From assembly GCA_023935145.1 (NCBI GenBank), contig CM043698.1, positions 36,172,001 to 36,236,000 of the forward strand: a stretch of DNA of 64,000 bases, read 5' to 3'. Within the stretch, counting starts at the first letter, position 1; every line of letters begins with the position of its first letter. This DNA is from Bretschneidera sinensis. Lineage: Eukaryota > Streptophyta > Magnoliopsida > Brassicales > Akaniaceae. Below the pieces are notes generated by a model that did not search any database, had not been told where the DNA came from, and worked only from the letters and a program-made list of their open reading frames with translations. Of the stretch, positions 1-18,379 are shown one piece after another. A program made the translations under genes and the position numbers.

Positions 1-47
1 TGAGTTGGATTTTTGAGTTTTGATTTGTGTATTTGTGTCTGTGGTAG

Positions 48-5261
<5,214 letters not shown>

Positions 5262-5973
5262 TTGAGTTTCTGCAGCCTACTTATGATGAAGTACCAAGCA
5301 TCATGCAAAAAATCTGCTTATACTGTCCCATTCACAATAATTTTGATGCAGGGGTATAACGTACCCTGTCCCCTGCACCCTCATCTTTGATCCTTTGTGA
5401 AATAATAATACAAGTTAAAGGGCTATACTAATTTTTTGATGAGCTGAATTACTTTCTGGGCATCTGGACATCCTATCAACTCATAAATGTCTCGTGTCCT
5501 CACCAATGCTTAGCTTGTGGGTTTTTGATGAGAGACAACAGATTTGTAAATTAAGTTAGATGGTAGACCAAGATTTTGAGGCATTTACATGTACAAGTCC
5601 AACTTGTTATTGTATGAACGATGGAATGCTATGGTATTCAATAATAATTGTGAAGCGGCTCCTTGTGTTCTACTAAAAATGTCAATACTTTAAGGTATTC
5701 ATTCATGAAATTTAACCTAGAACTCATCTTCGTGTATATAGAAGAAAGGGTGTGGCTCTTATCATGTTCTATGGCCTGACTTGATTTCACGTCATATTCT
5801 CTTTACTTATCATGTTCTATGGCCGGTTCCTTGTGTTCTGTTTCTCCATGATGTGTAACAGTGTAAGGCATGCTATAATTTATATGACAATATTATTAAC
5901 AGAAACGTAATTAAACGGTGCGGTTCATACATCAAATCAATGAGTATTGATGAAATGGCCAAACAGAAAAGTA

Positions 5974-6514
5974 GGAGCATATTTGGAATGGGTTTTTAAA
6001 AATTGTTTTCAGTTTTCAAAACTAAAATCAGTTTTTGAAAACTCATTTTTATATTTGGCAAACAGTTTTTAAAAATAATTTTTTAAAACTGTTTTCAAAA
6101 ACTGTTTTCTGGAAGCTTCAAATTGATATTTTCTGATATAATTTTTGAAAAATAGCCCTAAGTCAATGTTCACTTTTCTGTTTCATTCTTCTTCTATGAT
6201 ATATAAAAAATATTACAATTTGGAAAAAAAAAAAGATTACTTATTTTTAAGTATTTAGTAAAAACGAAAAATAAAGTTAATATAGATTTTAAATTTAAAC
6301 TCAAAATTAAAAATAATTACAAGTTGTATCAAAACAGTTTTCAAAATAAGACTATCCAAATAACATTTTATTGTTTTCTGTTTTGGAAATAGTTTTCGAA
6401 TTACAGTTATCCAAACATGTTTTTTTCAAAAAACATCTGAAAACTGTTTTCAGCTTTTATTTTAAAAAACAATCTTCTAAAACTAAAAAAAAAAATTAAT
6501 ACCTAAATATTCTC
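5974..6514. mobile_element. MITE-like element with terminal inverted repeats
   Basis: The left end GGAGCATATTTGGA is imperfectly inverted at the right end (CCTAAATATTCTCT, 6502-6514). The interior is self-complementary, with many GTTTTCAAAA/TTTTGAAAAC words mirrored about the centre, and there is no coding capacity. Size and structure suit a non-autonomous DNA transposon. I could not define the target-site duplication. Confidence 0.6.
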
Positions 6515-7390
6515 TTAAAAATTCAAAAGTACTAAAGCTTGTGGTTGAAATGGTAGTTAATATGGAAAAGATGAGGTAACAATTTCATTTCTCTAATATT
6601 TTAAGCAGTAGTATTAGCCGACCTAATTAACTACAGTTCCTTGTTTTTTTGTTCTTTTAACTTAAAAGTTCTGTACCTTTCACGCTGAGATTTTATTATC
6701 TTAAAATTGTGCTGACCATATGCTTACGTAGCTAAATTTGTTTAAAGGCATGATTTCTTTCTGTGTTTAAAGGCTGGATGATTTTTAAAAAATTGATGAC
6801 TTTAATATTAATATGTTTTAACACGTTCTCGCATGTTTGTAAATCCAACTTGCACGAATGAAACTTCACATGGTGCATGCTCTTTTGAGATAAAAGTTCG
6901 TTTTTTGGAAACAGATAAAAACTTGAAGGAAAAACATAAAAACAGTTAAATAATATATATTTTTTAAAATCTACCCTCAAATAATGCGCATAACGCGTTT
7001 GAATTTCTGTTTTTTTTTCCGTATGTGAACTTACATGCATTGAACATGAGACAATTTTTTGTTAATTTTAATTTAATTATATATGATATGGTACTATTGG
7101 ATATTAGAGTAAAGTATTAAAGTAACATATGGGTTTAAATTATAGTAATTAAATTTGAGATACAAATTGACATATGGGTAAAAATGTAGAATGCATATAT
7201 GATAAAACTTTTTTTTCCCATTAACACTAGATAACATACACAATCATCATTATCTATCCAACTCAAACAAACATTAGTAGAAAAAAAATTCTTATAAAAA
7301 AAACTCCCAAAAGAAACTTAATAATGGAGGGCTTGCACCTTACCCTTAAATTTCCAAGTTAATGGTTTATAATTATTCATCAGTAACAAA

Positions 7391-7392
<2 letters not shown>

Positions 7393-7475
<83 letters not shown>
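7393..7475. repeat. (AT)n(AG)n compound microsatellite
   Basis: About 32 nt of AT dinucleotides are followed by about 50 nt of AG dinucleotides. No gene overlaps it. Confidence 0.95.
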
Positions 7476-7479
<4 letters not shown>

Positions 7480-8015
7480 TGAAAAGAAAATTTTTACGTT
7501 TCATATATCTAATTTTTTTACAATAAATAAATCAATAATGCTGGGTTGGTAATTATAAATTAGTGTCCGGACGAATAAATTTAGAGAGAGAAATTGAGAT
7601 GAGGAAACCGAAATAGTGGCCATTGCCTAGTCGACACCTAATATAACAAGTAATATCCGAAATTACAACCTTGTGGAGGAGGCTTATTAGTCTATTACCC
7701 ATATTGTTGCCATATCTTCAAGTGACCAATTATCAAGTTTGTACCAGAGGATGAAATTGTCCATTCACTTTAAAGAGAGGGACTTTTTAGTCCTAATTGT
7801 ACAACAAGACAAAGAAGTCTGCTGAAAAGCGGAAATCACTACATAGTACATGAACCCAACAACAATAACAGCCACTACCATAGTACTTGGTCTCAGCTTC
7901 CTGTCAAAGTCTGATTGGTTTCCTTCTTCAAGAAGGCTATTCTCTTCTCTCTCTCTTTGCAAATTGCAAAGTCCTTGTTTTGACATATTACATTAAACCT
8001 GCGGCCTCTCCCTCT

Positions 8016-8022
8016 TATAAAT
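8016..8022 (+). promoter_or_regulatory. Putative TATA box of the HIPP gene
   Basis: TATAAAT in a pyrimidine-rich context about 195 bp upstream of the inferred ATG at 8215, leaving room for the leader. Position-based inference only. Confidence 0.45.
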
Positions 8023-8214
8023 GCCTTGTTCAACAAGCCAAAGCTCACATTTTTTCGTTTTTTTCACACCTTCTATATTCTTCATTATTATATATATACT
8101 CAATCTGTGCCTGTTTTTTTGCGTGTTTTGTTAATTTATCTTTTGATTTGTTGAGAGTCCTCTTCCAAGTCCAGGTCACAGGCTCACAGCGTCTTAATTT
8201 GGACTCAACTGAAA

Positions 8215-9409
8215 ATGAAGGTGAAGTTTCCTTCTCTGTAAGATATATTATTAATCCCCCATTTCTCAGCCTTATTTTGTTTTATGTTAATTAATGTAAC
8301 ATCGTGATCTTTTTGTTAACAAGCATAATCCTTTAATGGGTTTTTTCCTCTAATTTAGTCTAGAGTTAGTGTCTTTGATGATTTGGTATTATAAATTAGC
8401 TTTTAGGATAACTTTAACCCTGTTTCTTGATGGGTTCTGTTTTTTTTTTCAATCAAATATAGAAATCAGAGATCAGTCTCTGAAAAAATTCCTGTTTCAT
8501 TTCAACTTTAATGCTTATTGGCTATGTTGGGGTTTGAGGATGTTATTGGGCTTTCCTGTTTTAAGGTAACTTTTCAATTGTTCTGATTCTCATATTAACA
8601 ACTGTTTGATCTTAAAAAGTACTAAAGTTTGCTGGGGCCTTTATTTGTTTTTAGTCATGGACAGCATAAAGTTTGATTGTCTTTTTGACAAGTCCTGTTG
8701 TTTTTGTTGCAGAAAGTTGTATTGAAATTGGATTTACATGATGACAAAGGAAAGCAAAAGGCCATGAAAGCAGTTTCTGGCCTTTCAGGTATTGAATTTA
8801 CTTACCAGAACTTCTGTTTTCTTGATGAAAATGAATATTTGTCAAGGTCAATTAAATCCGTTGACTAAGTGCATTTTCAAATTTTTTGGTGTCCCAAATC
8901 ATGAAAAAGTTTTTGTATTCCCAAAATTCAACTTTCTTAATGATAGTCTTACTAGTCAAATGGAGCATAACTCTATTGAGCATTACTTTGTTTGCATTCA
9001 CCATATAATAGCAAACAGAAACAACATTTTTAGGCAAGTTTTACTTTCTTATCTAATATGTTTATGTTCTATAATATTTGTAGGGATTGATTCCGTTGCT
9101 ATGGACATGAAGGAGAAGAAATTAACAGTGATTGGAGATGTTGACCCAGTTGATGTGGTAGACAAATTGAGAAAACAATGGTACACAGAGATCTTGACAG
9201 TTGGGCCTGCGAAAGAGGAGAAAAAAGATGGAGGAGGGACAGGAGGAGTCAAGAAGGAAGAAGGCAAAAAGGAGGAAGACAAAAAGAAAGATCAAAATGC
9301 TCAAATAGCTCAGCTTGTTCAGGCCTACCAAGACTATAATCCTCACATGAGCAGATATTACCATGTAGTGAGTGTAGAAGAGAACCCAAACGCTTGTGTT
9401 ATATGCTAA
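8215..9409 (+). CDS. Heavy-metal-associated isoprenylated plant protein (HIPP39-like)
   Basis: Small HMA-fold protein of the HIPP family, 135 aa. Exons: 8215-8220 (only ATG AAG), 8713-8788, 9084-9409 (TAA). The 2-codon first exon is chosen because joining it to 8713 gives [12 protein letters not shown], the usual start of this subgroup; using the later GT at about 8237 would hit a stop. The HMA domain is about residues 2-67, with the second half [21 protein letters not shown] Lys/Glu/Gly-rich linker follows, then a C-terminus ending CVIC, a CaaX box for prenylation and membrane attachment. Odd: the metal-binding CxxC of classical HMA domains is absent (LDLHDDKGK at that site), as in several HIPPs, so copper or cadmium binding cannot be assumed. 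These proteins often act in stress and protein-protein interaction. It sits next to MDAR, as I recall for At1g63940/At1g63950. Confidence 0.88.
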
Positions 9410-12400
9410 ATAAATTTGAGGCTTTGGTTATCACAAAAATGAGGTTTTGATAACTTTTGCAACATATAGTTGATAAATTACATTTCGAGTTGATTGAGAT
9501 TTAATGTTGTGATATAGAGGATGTAACGTATAGATCACTATAAACTTATAAAGAAAATAAATAAATTTTGGATTGAACATCATTATAATGATAATTTTAC
9601 AAGTAGAGCTTGTTGTGTTTTCTTTGGGAATTTTTCTCTCCGATGTAAGATTATGTATGAAAAAAATTTTTGGTGAATAATTATGAGTACAAACTTTTGC
9701 TTTTTTTGTTATAAAAAAAAGAGATGAACTAATCCACTTATTAGAGTCATAAAAATTGAAGCATACCCCATTTGGGATGATGTATTAATACTCTTATCAT
9801 ATTAAAACATATTCTTGTATACCCTTTTCAAATGTTATGCATGGATTACTATGCTACAACAATTTTCATTTTTGACAACCCAAATCAATTTGTATTCAAT
9901 ATAAACAATGAAATCATTTTTCTACAGTGATGTTCAATCTTGCACAATATCTTATATTTAATATTGATTAGAACTCTCATAAAAAAAATATTGGGTTTGT
10001 TTGCCGGAACATAAAGTCCGTGGCTAATTTTTAAATTATATAATAAAATCGGTCAAATCACATTAAATAACAATTGAAATATTAATTAATAGATGATTTG
10101 ATTTAATTTAATTTAATTATATTTTTTTATCAAATTTAAAAATAAATATTGAGATTTTACACTCACCACCCAAATAAACCCGATTGAAACTTGGGTTGAG
10201 TGACTATTGAAAGTTGGAAATGATATTTCAAGCTCATATGTGACTGGGTAATTCAATTTCGAAAGACAAATCATGTACAATTTGCTAGTGAATTCATTTT
10301 CTAGATTCGATCAACTTTTTTAGCTTATTCTTATAAGTAGTAATTATTCAAACCAACACCTCCTTATTGAATAATTCAACTTGTCGACCGATGAGTGACC
10401 AAACAAAAATCTATATTGGCTGCTAAAATCAAAGTGGTCATCTACCTAATTAATTGCTTAGGGTAGGCCAAATGTCCAATTGCGGACCAAAAATGTCCTT
10501 TTGACACTGGTTTGAAAAAAACGTACCATATGATGTAATCAACGGTGTCATTTCCCAGCAGGTAGTATATAATTACTGAAGAGAACTATGAACATGAGCC
10601 AAAACGTCAAGGAAATGCACATATTGACATAATATTGTTTGTTATCATTGTTATCAAAGTGATCTTTTGGACTTCAATGTTTTTTCTATCCCCCAACCCA
10701 AGAAACAATCACAATACAAAAAACCCACGAGTGCAAAAAGTCACGTGTGTGACGCATGTGCACTCATCCAGGCCATCAAATTTTGATGTTTTTGTTATTG
10801 CAGTGGGAAAAGCTTACATAAGTTCTTTTTTCTTTAGAAGGTAGAAAGGTGTAGATAATTGTTGTAGGCTTAAAACCAAGACTAGATGATATATAATTTC
10901 ATCATTTGTTGTCATGTTTGGTGCTATAATTTATTTACAAGCTTATGAGCAATTGCCATTGGATATGTATCAATGTAACATATGATGTCAATTGTCATGA
11001 CATTTGCCCACCAAAATCTAACTAATCTTTGATTGTTTAAGTAAACTTATCAGAATTCTTGCATCATTCCTTATCCTGTGATGGTATGTAAAATGAAAAG
11101 GTCATAATTGTTTTCTTAATTAATTTCAAAGTGCAAAAAAAAATCATCACAAACAAATTAAGAACTACATGTAAATCATCTACCCCATATCCACTTAAAT
11201 GACATATTTAATTAGAAGATGACCTCAAGTATCCTTGTGATAACATTATTTCACGATTCTAAAACGTAAAAGAGAAAATAGAAATGTTGCAGAGAGATCG
11301 ACATCTAATCAGAAGTGGGTCAATTAATAATATTTATCAAACATCTCACCATGTAATTAATGACTATTCTGATAATCAAACTATTTACAAATTCAATGTA
11401 GAGTAAAAAAATTCAATCTTGAAAAACAAATAAATCTCATATATATGAACTAGATAAAAATACTTGACTTGGCATCAATTAGTTATCTCGAACTGAATAA
11501 AAAAGAGGATATGATGAGATAGATAAGTAGGAGGATGAGATGATAAAAATAATTTCATTTCATTTTAGCTTTTGTAAAAAATAATTAAATAAAATATAAA
11601 ATTTTATTTTATTTTAACAAAAATATTTTTACTGCACATTTTTATCTTTCTTCTCAACTTTACTTTTTCATTGAAATTGAAGAAAATATTTTGAACATTT
11701 TTATATACTAGTAAAAGTATTTTCACGAAAAGAACAAAAATTAAATGAAATGGCCATATAACAACAATTTCTTTGAACATTTTTAATGCCTAAAAAAATT
11801 TGCAAAATAAAAAATAACACATTTTTTTTATCTTTATCTCTGCCACGTAGTCCATCGTCACTGATAAAGAATTTAAAGTGGTTCACAAAAACCCCTGCAA
11901 CCGTTAATGGCACCCATCTACCAAGGGTATTTTTGTGATTTGAAGCAAAATTCAGCCTTAAATCCTTTCTCTCATCTTCTTCTCCAGTCTTTCACCATGA
12001 ATTATGAAACAAAACAAACCTTCAGCCGTGTTTAGGGCTTAGAGATTCTGTTGTGTTATAGGGAAGTTTAATTGTCTTAGTGGAGGCAAATTTCAAATTA
12101 TAAGTAATAATTTTCTTTAGCTTTTCAAATATGAAGTGGGGGCAGTTGCCCACTACCCCCACTGTAAATCCGACCTTACCAGTCTTACAGAAATTCAAAC
12201 ATTTTTTTTTCTCCCCTCCCCACTATACAAAAAGTTTTAATTGCTAAAGAAGAAAAATGAAAGAAAAAAAAAGAGGGAATGTGGAAATATAAAAAGATTA
12301 ATGTTTTTCATCGTATCTTTAGTAAAGACAATAAAAAAGTAAAAGAAATTTTAAAAAATCTTTACAGATAGACTTTCGCTTTCATTACCCAATCATCTTA

Positions 12401-12739
12401 TTTTTCTTATTAAAGATAGAATCACTTTTCTTCCTTCACTTTTTTCTTTTTCTACTAGTGATGACTCAAATTTTAAAAACTTGAACTAAAAGTTGCTCAT
12501 TATCGTATTATAATGGATCTCATCTTTGAACAATTACGTAAAACAAAAGTCATATTTCATGTGATAGATCACAACTCAATCGATAACATTTTTAATTTAT
12601 TTTTTAAAAGATTGTCTTGAATTCGATCTTGTCACTCTATTGCATCGTATCATATTTGCATTTAAAAAGAAAATACTGTACAATGGTCTGTCTTTGAAGT
12701 CTGCAATACCCATGAAAAATCAATACCAAGATTGTGAAC
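9410..12739. other. Intergenic, AT-rich, no supported gene
   Basis: Contains the HIPP 3' UTR and AT-rich sequence. A G-box-like CACGTGTG occurs at about 10743. None of the short open frames shows family resemblance or plausible exon structure. The 3' end abuts the copia element; bases 12735-12739 are its left target-site copy. Confidence 0.65.
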
Positions 12740-13031
12740 TGTTAGTATCCGAAATGGTGAGAAGGAAAAGCTGAGAGCAAATGAAGAAAAAGCTGAGAGC
12801 AAATAAAGGAAAAGCTCTGTATATTCCTCAGTGATTTTTGCTGTACATAGTGCCGTGGGAATATATAGAAACAAACTAACCAACTCTGTACTAAGAGTGG
12901 AAACCAGCAACTCTGTGCTAAGAGTGGAAGCCAGCTAATAATATAAAAAGGATTTACAAATAAAATGTAAAATAAGGAAACTAGTGTAATTACAGATTAG
13001 CCTATTTCTTGATTATCTGTATTGTGTAATA
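12740..13031 (-). repeat. 3' LTR of the copia element
   Basis: 292 bp, beginning TGTTAGTATCC and ending TGTAATA in plus orientation. It is 27 bp longer than the partner LTR because the phrase around AACTCTGTACTAAGAGTGGAA is tandemly duplicated here (about 12880-12930). Confidence 0.93.
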
Positions 13032-16000
13032 GCCCCCCACAAGATGGAGAATAGAGGTTGACTATTCCCATCTTGGATAAATGTAACTTAATGATGAAGG
13101 AGGGCAAAGCCTTTGTAAAAATATCAGCTAGTTGGCACTGTGAGGCAACATGAGCTGTGATGATGCGACCCTCTTGGATCTTGTCTCGAATTAAGTGACA
13201 ATCTAACTCGATATGCTTGGTACGTTCGTGAAAGACCGGATTAGCAGCGATGTGGAGTGCGGCTTGGTTGTCACAATAAAGTAAAGTAGCCTGAGGATGT
13301 GGAACCCGAAGATCAAGAAGCAAGTACCTAAGCCAAGTGAGTTCAGAGCATGTGGAAGCCATTGATCGATATTTGGCCTCGGCTGAGGAGCGAGACACCA
13401 CAGATTGTTTCTTGGATTTCCAAGAAATGAGGGAATTGCCAAGAAGTATGCAATACCCAGTAACGGAGCGACGTATATCAGGACACGAGGCCCAATCTGA
13501 ATCACAATAGGCCTTAAGTTGAAGTGGAGATGAGGATGAGAGTAAGATACCCTGTCCAGGTGCTGCCTTGATGTATCAAAGAGTTTTATGAGCTGCAGCC
13601 AAATGTGAAGTCGTGGGATGATCCATAAATTGGCTAAGGAGCTGGACAACATAAGATATGTCAGGCCGAGTGATTGTAAGATACAACAAACGGCCAATAA
13701 GTCTTCTATAGAGGCTTGGGTCTGGTAGTGGATCACCAGAAGATTTGCTGAGCTTAAAATTCTGCTCAAGGGGCAGTTGAAGTGGTTTGCTGCCGAGGGT
13801 CCCTGTGTCAGCCAAGATGTCCAAAGCATATTTTCTTTGACACAAGTGAATACCTTTGGAAGACCTGGCAACTTCCATACCAAGAAAATAGCGCAAACAT
13901 TCAAGATCTTTGATCTTAAATTGAGTGTGAAGAAAAGATTTAAGTGATGCAATGGAAGAAGGACAATTACCAGCCACAATGATATCATCTACGTAAACTA
14001 GTAAGGCAATGAAAGACGAGCCATCTAGTTTAGTAAAGAGACTATAATCAGCTTTAGATTGTTCAAACTCAAAATCAATGAGAGAAGAGGAAAATTTAGA
14101 ATACCATTTTCGGGAGGCTTGTTTAAGTCCATAGAGACTCTTGAGAAGCTTGCATACTTGATTGGGTCCTCATTTGTTATAACCCGGTGGTTTACGCATA
14201 TAAATCTCCTCATGCAAATCACCATGGAGAAATGCGTTGTGAACGTCAAATTGAAGAAGTGACCAGCCTTGTACTGCTGCAACAGATAATAAGACTCTGA
14301 CAGTAACGAGCTTGGTGACTAGGGAAAAGGTCTCTGTATAGTCTATACTTTCTTGTTGTGTGAACCCCTTTGCAACAAGCCTTGCTTTCAACCTGTCTAC
14401 AGAACCATCAGCATAAAACTTACTTTTGTAGATATATTTGCAATCAATTGCCTCTTTTCCAGGAGGTAAATCAGTGATAATCCAAGTTTGGTTCTGTTCT
14501 AAGGCAGACAATTCAGTGTTCATGGCTTGACACCAGCCAGGGTGTTTGACAGCTTGTCTATAGGAGGTAGGGTCAGAAGCAATGGAAATGGAGGTGGAAA
14601 AAGCAGTAAAAGAAGGAGAAAAATTTTGGTAAGTCAGAAAATTAACTAAAGAGCAGTAATTACCAGTAGAGAAAGAAGAAGCCGTGGACAGCAACCGAGA
14701 AGGGCCTGAATGTGAAGTCTTGTTGCAATAGAATTCCTGCAGGTATTGTGGAGCTGTCCTTACCCTTTGTGACCTGCGAAGAGGAGGTTGAGGTGGAGAA
14801 GCTGGTGGAGAAAGTGAGGGATTAGTAGTGAGAGAAAAAGTGGAGGAATTATGTGATGGTGCAACATGTGGTTGAGATGAATCTGGTACAGGTATGGAGG
14901 GTGGGATGGCGATATGGGGAGGAGAAGGGCTGACTTGTGGAGAGGAAGAAATTGTGGGAAAATCAAGTGAGTCCGGTAAAGGTTTAGTAAAAACAAGGGT
15001 GGGGTTCGGAGAAGGAGTGAATGAGGGATGAGGTAAAGATTGAAATGGAAAAATGGACTCAAAAAAAAGTACATCCCGAGAAACAAAGGTGGTTTTGGAC
15101 TCAAGATCAAGCAATTTATAACCTTTAGTTCCAAAAGGATATCCAAGAAAAATGCACATGCGACCTCGGGGATCAAATTTTGCTCTTCCTTGTGAAAGAG
15201 TGGCAGCAAAGCAAAGAGACCCAAAAACCTTTAAATGAGCATAAGTGGGTGGAGATTTAAATAAAAGTTCAAATGGTGTTTTATTTTGAAGAAGATGACT
15301 AGGGGTCTTATTGATGAGGTATGTGGCGGTCAAAACACAATCATTTCAATATTCAAGAGGAATACCAGCTTGTAATTTTAAAGCACGAGCCACATTAAGC
15401 AAATGTTGGTGTTTCCTCTCCACAACTCCATTTTGTTGTGGAGTGGCAACACAACTTGTTTGATGTAGGATCCCTTTTTTATAAAAAAAAAAAAAACTCT
15501 TTCATTTGAAATTCTCCTCCATTATCACTTCTTAGAATTTTGATGGTGAGGTTGAATTGATTTTCAATCATATTGGTAAAAGACTCAATGCTGGTTCGGG
15601 TGGCAGCTTTGTTAGGAAGGAGATACAACCATGTACTCCTAGTGAAGTCATCAACTAAAGTTAAAAAATATTTTGAGCCATCATAAGCAGGAACAGAACA
15701 GGGTCCCCAGAGATCACAGTGCACAATTTCAAATGGGATTGATGTCTTATGTTTGCTATGAGGGAAAGGAAGTCTATGAAATTTTGCCAATGGACAAATG
15801 TAACAAGGCTTTGTATTAGTAGTGGAAATGCTTTTCTTAACAATAGGATCTGTAATCATATTCAAAACAGGAAAAGAAAGATGGCTTAGGCAACAGTGCC
15901 ATAGGTCAGTAACATTTTCAGTATGTGCAACAGAAGCTGTAGCAGATTTCGTAACTGTGGAAAAGTGATAAAGAGTGGTCACCAAGGTAGAGGGAGAGAC

Positions 16001-16951
16001 AGCCATGTTGAGCAGGTGATATAAACCATTCTTCACTTCACCCTTCCCAATCGTTGTCCAAGATAAAAGGTCCTGAATAAGGCAAAAATCGGAGAAAAAA
16101 ACTAGACAACAGGTGAGATTGGCAGCCAACTTCTTGGCTGAAATTAAATTAAAACTAAAGGAAGGAACACATAAGACTTCAGTGAGGTGAAGTGAGGGTG
16201 TTAAGTGAACTGTGCCCTTGTGTCTAACAGGTACATTTGTGCCATTTGGTAACTTAACAGAGTGAGAAACAGGAAAATTAATAGTGGTAAAAAATAAGGT
16301 ACAACAGACCATATGGTCAGTTGCACCGGTATCAATTATCCAAGGAATTTCTTGTGCGAATGAATTATTGTGTGTGCAGGTGGATAAACAATTTGAAATA
16401 CCAGAAATCTGAGGAGTTGACTTAGGAGGAATGATTGATTGAATCTGGTTGGCAGAGGACTGAGCAATGGTGGAGGGCTGCCGTGGTTGGAGTAATGCCA
16501 TTAATTGCTGATATTGGGCCTGAGTAAGACCAACTCGACCATCACTGGAATCCTCAAGGTCAGAGTCAAAAAGAGCAGTTTGAGCAGTAAAAGCATTTGA
16601 ACCCTGAGATTTGTTGAAAAGTTTGTGTCCAGGGGGGTAGCCATGGAGCTTGTAACACTTCCTCATTGTATGTCCAGACATGTTGCAATGAGAACAAATG
16701 GGGGCCTCGGCGTTGCCAACCTTGAAACAAGTTTCAAAAGAGTGTCTTGTGATCTTGCAGTGAGAATAGTAGGCTCGGTCTTTCTTTGATTTTTGTTGGG
16801 ATGGATTACGGGTAGGAAATGGGAATGGTTTGCGAATGCCAAAGGCCATGGAGTCAGATGGTTTTGAAGTGGGGGTCATTTGGTGGTGGCATTCTTGCTG
16901 TTGAATGAGAGAAAAGACTTTTGTGATGGGTGGAAGGGGATCTAAGAGCAT
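12997..16951 (-). pseudogene. Copia pol region: zinc knuckle, protease, integrase, RT, RNase H (broken)
   Basis: Reading down the minus strand: a CCHC knuckle (CSHCNMSGHTMRKC) near 16690-16650; aspartic protease DTGATDHM near 16330; GAG-pre-integrase LWHCCLSHL near 15895; integrase core with HCDLWGP, DDFTRSTW and RSDNGGEF (about 15715-15510); integrase C-terminal [14 protein letters not shown] (about 15240); reverse transcriptase with [11 protein letters not shown] (about 14390) and YVDD (about 13990); RNase H with [12 protein letters not shown] and DIFTKALP (13395-13090). The reading is interrupted near the A-rich run at 15479-15495, near 15340, around 14170, near 13980 and at about 13575, so no functional polyprotein is possible without repair. 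Confidence 0.93.
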
Positions 16952-17023
16952 TATCTGGTCTCAAACAGGGGAATATGTGTCATTTAAACCCATCAAAAAC
17001 TGAAAGACATAGTCCTGTTGGTA

Positions 17024-17542
17024 TCAGTCTGAGAGAGTTTTCATCGATCCACAAGAGCAAACTAAAACGGGGTCATACATAAGTAACTCATCCCAAAGAG
17101 ATTTAAGCCTTCCATAATATACACTTACAGTGTCAGAGTCTTGTTGAAGGCTGGCAAGGGTCTTCTTGAGCTGGTAAATACGAGGTCCATTTTGATGGGA
17201 GAAACGGTCCTGAATATCGAGCCAAAAGTCACGGGCATTGTCTATGAAAGCAACACTAGATCTGATGGAGGGGCTTATAGAGTTTTGAAGCCATGAAACC
17301 ACCATATCGTTGCAGCACTCCCATAAGTCAAGAAGAGGATCATTGGGTTCTGTTGGTTGAGAAATGGAACCAGTGATGAAGCAGATTTTGTTTTTGGCAC
17401 GGAGAGCTCGTCTCATTGCACGGGACCAAGTGGGGTAGTTATCACTGGTAAGCAAGTCGGTGACCAGAATGATGGCAGGGTTGTCGCCGTTGTCCAGCCG
17501 AAATGGGTTGCTAGGGTCGGTGAGGTTCAGGTATTTGGCCAT
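17024..17542 (-). pseudogene. Copia gag region (nonsense-interrupted)
   Basis: Starts MAKYLNLTDPSNPF about 27 bp inside the right LTR. It carries the UBN2-type gag pattern with NYPTWSRAMRRAL and DIQDRFSHQNGPRIYQLK. It lies in the same frame as the pol open frame beginning at 16951, and two TGA codons separate them, consistent with methyl-C decay of a single gag-pol frame. Confidence 0.88.
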
Positions 17543-17556
17543 GTTTGTGAGGCTCT

Positions 17557-17568
17557 GCTCTGATACCA
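17557..17568 (-). other. Copia primer-binding site
   Basis: On the minus strand TGGTATCAGAGC, the usual plant copia match to initiator tRNA-Met, directly adjoining the LTR boundary at 17569. Confidence 0.9.
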
Positions 17569-17833
17569 TGTTAGTATTCGAAATGGTGAGAAGGAAAAGG
17601 TGAGAGCAAATGAAGGAAAAGCTGAGAGCAAATGAAGGAAAAGCTCTGTATATTTCTCAATGATTTTTGCTGTACATAGTGCCGTGGGAATATATAGAAA
17701 CAAACTAACCAACTCTGTACTAAGAGTGGAAGCCAGCTAATAATATAAAAAGGATTTACAAATAAAATGTAAAACAAGGAAACTAGTGTAATTACAGATC
17801 AGTCTATTTCTTGATTATCTGTGTTGTGTAATA
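17569..17833 (-). repeat. 5' LTR of the copia element
   Basis: 265 bp, same ends as the partner (TGTTAG...TGTAATA in plus orientation). The element-orientation 5' end is therefore TATTAC rather than the standard TG dinucleotide, shared by both LTRs. Confidence 0.93.
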
Positions 17834-18379
17834 CGAACTTAATAACATGAGAGATATCCATGATTTAGTTTATTAAAGATGCACTACTTTGCTAGATGCT
17901 CATTATTGTATTTCTTTTGCTGCTATCTTATCTCTAACACATAAGGGGTGATCAAATATTAATGGTATTGATGTTTGCAGAGCAGGAGTAGGGCAGCAAT
18001 TCGAAAGAACTCTCTATAAAATGCATGTTTTCCTTTCAATCTAAAAATCAATTTCTCCATACATTAATCGTCACTTATCACACGTCAGAAAATTGAAAGA
18101 GGAAAACATTATGCATGATGTAAAACTTAACAACAAGAAATCTCCCATTACCAACTTAGTCATTCATACATTTTTTTTCACTCATTTTGGAAAATTCAGA
18201 GATTAAACAAATGAAGTCAACATATAGTATTAATAAGCTCTAAGTAAGATATTTATCTAATGCAATTGCTAGCAGTGCTTACAAACATTCAACTTCTTTC
18301 ACTCCACTTGTGTATGTGAAAAAAAAAAAGAAGAAGAAATAATTACACTAGAAAATGGTTGAAAAATTGGTTATACTAC

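Larger units (their letters stand above)
5262..8015. other. Intergenic, AT-rich, with one MITE and a microsatellite
   Basis: MDAR 3' UTR lies just after 5261. Apart from the repeat elements listed separately (5974-6514 and 7393-7475) I see only AT-rich sequence, with no supported coding exon or RNA gene. Confidence 0.7.
12740..17833 (-). mobile_element. Full-length Ty1/copia LTR retrotransposon, degenerate
   Basis: 5.1-kb element on the minus strand with two similar LTRs, a tRNA-iMet-type primer-binding site inside the right LTR (minus-strand reading TGGTATCAGAGC), a polypurine tract next to the left LTR (plus-strand reading GCCCCCCACAAGATGG), and gag-protease-integrase-RT-RNase H order, diagnostic of copia. 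Flanks are TGAAC (12735-12739) and CGAAC (17834-17838), a 5-bp target-site duplication with one change. LTRs differ at about 10 of 265 aligned positions by my count, implying a fairly recent insertion. Coding frames are broken by nonsense codons and frameshifts, so it is not autonomous. Confidence 0.95.

Noticed and set aside
7887..8294. 135-codon plus-strand frame ahead of the HIPP gene
   Set aside because: It covers the promoter and leader, has no family similarity, and the real ATG is in another frame.
8792..9083. Extended single-exon form of the HIPP gene beginning at 8792
   Set aside because: The first half is intron sequence; splicing 8215-8220, 8713-8788 and 9084-9409 gives the family-typical N-terminus.
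13203..13988. 261-codon minus-strand open frame
   Set aside because: It is an off-frame reading of the copia RT/RNase H region; the conserved motifs are in the other frames.
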